Positions 51,049 through 54,265 of a stretch of 54,265 nucleotides of DNA are shown one piece after another. The position numbers were made by a program, and so were the translations under genes. The notes under the pieces were generated by a model. The model saw only the letters and a program-made list of their open reading frames with translations. It ran no database searches and had not been told where the DNA came from. The stretch is from positions 1 to 54,265 of the forward strand of contig JAFRHR010000048.1 in assembly GCA_017433195.1 (NCBI GenBank), read 5' to 3'. Positions within the stretch are counted from its first letter, which is position 1. Each line of letters starts with the position of its first letter. Source of the stretch: a bacterium (lineage in GTDB: Bacteria > Cyanobacteriota > Vampirovibrionia > Gastranaerophilales > Gastranaerophilaceae).

Positions 51049-54000
51049 TTATTGATAACAATCAGCGCTGTTACCTACATACAATGCAGTTAATGCTGCA
51101 ACGTCAGCTGCGTTATTTTGTTCAAATACTTCAGCTGCTGAAGCATATTTACCGCCTGCTGCCAACCAACCTGCAACAGCTTCAGTAATATCAGAAACAT
51201 CAAGGCTGTATTTTGTTAAACCAACAGTTATCTGATCCATGCCGTTTTTGCCGACTTCAACCTGAACACCGTTAGTACCGCCATTGAATCCTGTAAATGC
51301 ACCTGCATTTGTGAACAAGATTTGGTTGCCTGTTGCTACTGATTTTAAAGCACCGTTCTTATCAGTTTTAATTGCAACATCAAAGAAGATGTTTGCTTTA
51401 TTAGAGATCATGATCTCATTATCACCCTTTGTATCATTGATACCGAGGTAATTAGCAGCCATATTAAGACCTCTTGCATCATAAATATCATCACCTGCAC
51501 CGCCGCTGATAGATGAAGAACCACCGGTTACGGTAAATACGTCATCACCTGCGCCTGCATCGATTCTGTTTGTACCAGCGGTAATAGTGAATGTATCATT
51601 ACCTGCGCCTGATTTGATGTTATTCTTACCATTGTTAATAATGAATAAATCATCACCTGCGCCTGAATCAACAGTATTTATACCGCCATTTAACCAAAGT
51701 GAATCATCACCTGCGCCTGTTTTGATATTGTTAACGCTGTTTGCTGCAGCTGCAAGAACTTGAACGAAGTCATTACCTGCGCCTGTTGTAATCTTGTTAG
51801 AGCTATCACCACCAACAACTACATAATCAGCAGTACCTGCAACAAGAGCGCCTGTCTTATCATACTTAGAAGCGACACTCTTTGATGTAAGAGTATTAAT
51901 ACCACCGTTGAGGTTGTATTGATTTACACCCATATAGTCAACAAGGAGACCGCCATCACCATCAACAACACCGATAGGAGTCAAGCCGGGGCCAAAGGTT
52001 AATGCGTTAAGAGCAACCTCGTGAGCAGCATTTGTTACAACACCCTTACCGCCTGTAATCTTGTTAACACCGAGTGAACCTGCTGCGATATTAACTGTAT
52101 CAGCACCTTCACCTGTTTTAATAGTGTTAGATGTAACACCTGCACCGATGTTGATAATATCATCACCTTTATCGGTTGTGATTTTATTTTCACCTGAATT
52201 TTCAGCAACGGTAGCTCTTTGACCAGCAAGTGATTTAGCTGTAACAGCATCGTTGTAATCAGAACCTGCAATGTTATCGTTACCTGAACCTGAGTTAATA
52301 GTTACACCTTTAACTCCGTCCGGTGAATCATATGCTGCAACGTTGATGTTATCGTTTGCAACAGAACCGTTCAGTTTACCTTTTTCTACATTGTCTACGC
52401 CCTGGTTAATAACGAAGTTAAATGCTGCATTATTAACTAAGAGTGTTGCACCTGTATCTTTAGCTGCATAATCTTTAACTAAAACAGTACCAACTGCCTG
52501 TGAGTTATAAACTTCTTCAGCATATGTGAATGCGTCACCGCCCAAACCTTTTGCAGTAACAAGACCCTGATAGTATTCATCAGCTGCAACAGCACCTGTA
52601 TCAGATGTACCGTCAGAGTATGTATGAACTAACTGAAGATTAGTTAACGTCATGTTTGTAGTTGCAGTAACAGGGAATGCTTGATCTTTTATGCTTGTAG
52701 CATGACCAGCTGTAGTGTTGAAATCTGTTTCATCTAAGTAGATATATACATAATGTTTTTCAGCAGCTTCAGCACCGTTGTAGTTTGGTGTTAACTGGAA
52801 CATATATTTGTTAGGTTGAGCACCAACTGAACCGCTCTTAACTAATTCCAATGTATATTCACCTGCAGCAACATCATAACCGTCTACTTTTGCGCCTTCT
52901 GAAACAGTAGCCTTTAATGTTACTGTATCATTTGCCTTGAACAAGAGGTCTTTTCCTGATACTTCATAAGTATAAGTAGCAGTACCGTTACCGAAACTCA
53001 AGTCAATATTTTCTTCTTTATTTACCTTAACTGTATCATTACCGAAGTTAGCATTAAACTTAGCTGTATCATGACCCCAAAGAGATGATTTCTTAAGATC
53101 GAATGATTCATCTGCAACTGTTGATACTGCTAAATCATCTATATCAGTACCGACAAATTTGCCGTTTACACCTTCGATGCTGTATTGAACAAGAGCATTG
53201 TTAACGAATAATTCGCCTTTAGAGTAGTTCTTAACAGAAACTGAACCTGATAATTGATTTTCTATCAATATTTCATTAAGGTCATATTTATCGCCAACAA
53301 ATGCATTGTAAGCAGCAGTGATATCAGTAGCATCACCGTTGTTTATTGTTTGCCATACTTTTATTTCTGATAAACCAACAGTTCCTGCTGTAGCAGAACC
53401 TGCTGCGAGGTCAGCTGATTCAAGAATCATTGAGATTTGAGCATCTTCAGGGATTCCTGCTGCGATTTCAGCTGCTGAAGGAGCTCTCCAAACTTTCTGA
53501 CCTTCTACATCAGAACCTGTACAAATCCAAGCTGTTTCACCTTCTAATGCACCAACTGTAATCGGTCTCAATTCGAAGTAGTAATTACCTGCTTTGTATT
53601 CGATTCCGTCATAAGTACCTGCTGTTAACTTAGCAGTTACAGTGTAATCAACAGCAGTTGAAACTGTAAATTCAGAACCTTTAACGCTGTATTCTAATAT
53701 ATCATTCAATGATGCTGTACCAAGTGCATCTACATAATTGAATTGTAAGTTCAAAAGTTCATCAGCATTTAATGTAGCTGTATCTTTTCCGAATGAACCT
53801 TCAAATCTGATTTCATCCCAACCGGTACCAAGATCATATTTTTCATCAGCTTCTGTTGAAGTTACTTCTTCCATTAATCTTGTACCTTTGTATGTATCCT
53901 TACCTTTCATAGTAGGAGCATATGTTAAACCATCTAAAGTAGTCCAACTATTGTTAATTCTTACATCAGCAATAGATCTTCCTTTTTTGTCTACGTTTTT

Positions 54001-54265
54001 AACGTAATCTTTAACGGTTACTGTACCTTCAGTTTGCCAACCATATAATGTTTCGTTATATTCATATCCGACACCAATTGCTGCGTTATATGCAGTAGTG
54101 ATGTTGTTAAGTTCGCCGTTTAAATCTTGCCATACTTTTATTTCTGATAAACCAACAGTTCCTGCTGTAGCAGTTCCTGCTTTAATATCAGCTGTTTCAA
54201 GAATCATTGAGATTTGAGCATCTTTATCTACGCCTGCTGCAATTTCAGCTGCTGAAGGAGCTCTC
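51049..54265 (-). CDS. Large RTX-type calcium-binding protein, 5' end beyond the window
   Basis: The frame is open through the right edge, and the bases before the first Met at 54207 encode RAPSAAEIAAG, which recurs internally, so the true start is outside. At least 1071 residues are visible. An approximately 230-residue module is repeated at least twice: RAPSAAEIAAG, DAQISMILE.AD, ATAGTVGLSEIKVW. From about residue 650 come RTX or solenoid repeats (GAGNDTFTITAG, GAGDDVFTVTGG, GGAGDDIYDARG). The C-terminal 60 residues (DITEAVAGWLAAGG...DVAALTALY) match the end of the RTX protein at 41138, so this is a shared secretion or anchoring domain. It is probably exported by type I secretion and may be an adhesin or surface-layer protein. 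Confidence 0.85.
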   Translation of the reverse strand, partial: RAPSAAEIAAGVDKDAQISMILETADIKAGTATAGTVGLSEIKVWQDLNGELNNITTAYNAAIGVGYEYNETLYGWQTEGTVTVKDYVKNVDKKGRSIADVRINNSWTTLDGLTYAPTMKGKDTYKGTRLMEEVTSTEADEKYDLGTGWDEIRFEGSFGKDTATLNADELLNLQFNYVDALGTASLNDILEYSVKGSEFTVSTAVDYTVTAKLTAGTYDGIEYKAGNYYFELRPITVGALEGETAWICTGSDVEGQKVWRAPSAAEIAAGIPEDAQISMILESADLAAGSATAGTVGLSEIKVWQTINNGDATDITAAYNAFVGDKYDLNEILIENQLSGSVSVKNYSKGELFVNNALVQYSIEGVNGKFVGTDIDDLAVSTVADESFDLKKSSLWGHDTAKFNANFGNDTVKVNKEENIDLSFGNGTATYTYEVSGKDLLFKANDTVTLKATVSEGAKVDGYDVAAGEYTLELVKSGSVGAQPNKYMFQLTPNYNGAEAAEKHYVYIYLDETDFNTTAGHATSIKDQAFPVTATTNMTLTNLQLVHTYSDGTSDTGAVAADEYYQGLVTAKGLGGDAFTYAEEVYNSQAVGTVLVKDYAAKDTGATLLVNNAAFNFVINQGVDNVEKGKLNGSVANDNINVAAYDSPDGVKGVTINSGSGNDNIAGSDYNDAVTAKSLAGQRATVAENSGENKITTDKGDDIINIGAGVTSNTIKTGEGADTVNIAAGSLGVNKITGGKGVVTNAAHEVALNALTFGPGLTPIGVVDGDGGLLVDYMGVNQYNLNGGINTLTSKSVASKYDKTGALVAGTADYVVVGGDSSNKITTGAGNDFVQVLAAAANSVNNIKTGAGDDSLWLNGGINTVDSGAGDDLFIINNGKNNIKSGAGNDTFTITAGTNRIDAGAGDDVFTVTGGSSSISGGAGDDIYDARGLNMAANYLGINDTKGDNEIMISNKANIFFDVAIKTDKNGALKSVATGNQILFTNAGAFTGFNGGTNGVQVEVGKNGMDQITVGLTKYSLDVSDITEAVAGWLAAGGKYASAAEVFEQNNAADVAALTALYVGNSADCYQ

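Noticed and set aside
1..54265. tRNA, rRNA or CRISPR arrays
   Set aside because: Reading the gaps on both strands showed no cloverleaf with a TTCGA-type arm, no rRNA segment and no regularly spaced repeat.

Overview
The window comes from an AT-rich, flagellated, Gram-negative bacterium. Three things point to a gut melainabacterium (Candidatus Gastranaerophilales, the non-photosynthetic sister lineage of cyanobacteria): a DUF3326 gene, a family I associate mainly with cyanobacteria and plastids; a separate glycyl-tRNA synthetase alpha gene; and several unrelated proteins sharing a short N-terminal tag of the type M-x-I-x-x-[IV]-x-x-x-F, sometimes followed by S-F-[KT]-G. The taxon is inferred from protein families, not from a marker-gene search.

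Layout. 1-5.9 kb: tripartite RND efflux system (adaptor cut by the window start, permease, TolC-like channel), then a possible 65-nt small RNA. 6-9.2 kb: a lineage-specific membrane protein with a leader peptide, a toxin-antitoxin pair flanked by two copies of a hairpin repeat, and a PEBP-family protein. 9.2-19 kb: glycogen synthase coupled by ATGA overlap to a 1171-residue zinc-ribbon/cyclase-like/ATPase-like protein; a divergent MotA/ZorA plus MotB/ZorB-like motor pair; a flagellin; and a glucan-water-dikinase-like protein. 19-28 kb: SpmAB-like membrane proteins, ROK glucokinase, fluoride channel CrcB, a glyQ-permease-permease operon, a second flagellin and rpsT. 28-34 kb: the rimP-nusA operon with a terminator in its leader, a cysteine-rich pilin-like protein, and a parDE module inserted next to the DUF3326 gene. 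34-37.5 kb: flagellar rod genes (two FlgF/G-like, flgB, flgC) and two small proteins of unknown role. 37.8-46.7 kb: a helicase-nuclease, an RTX protein, a flavoprotein, a cysteine-rich micropeptide, cysK and a CheR-like methyltransferase. 46.7-54.3 kb: tagged adenylate kinase, KtrB-KtrA potassium uptake, a HAMP-like membrane protein, a wrecked patatin gene, and a second large RTX protein running off the window.

Functional themes. Glucose and glycogen metabolism recurs (GlgA, ROK kinase, GWD-like dikinase), as do motility (two flagellins, rod genes, stator-like pair) and large secreted calcium-binding proteins. Many genes are separated by strong intrinsic terminators and by dispersed palindromic repeats.

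The strongest unusual signals are: (1) a 32-bp direct repeat bracketing the parDE module, one copy inside the DUF3326 3' end and the other in an apparent displaced remnant of that 3' end, which still overlaps the pilin start by ATGA; (2) a promoter-terminator-rimP-nusA arrangement suggesting NusA autoregulation; (3) the motor pair divergent from the glgA-linked signalling-like protein; (4) the shared N-terminal tag; and (5) two cysteines at identical positions in both flagellins.
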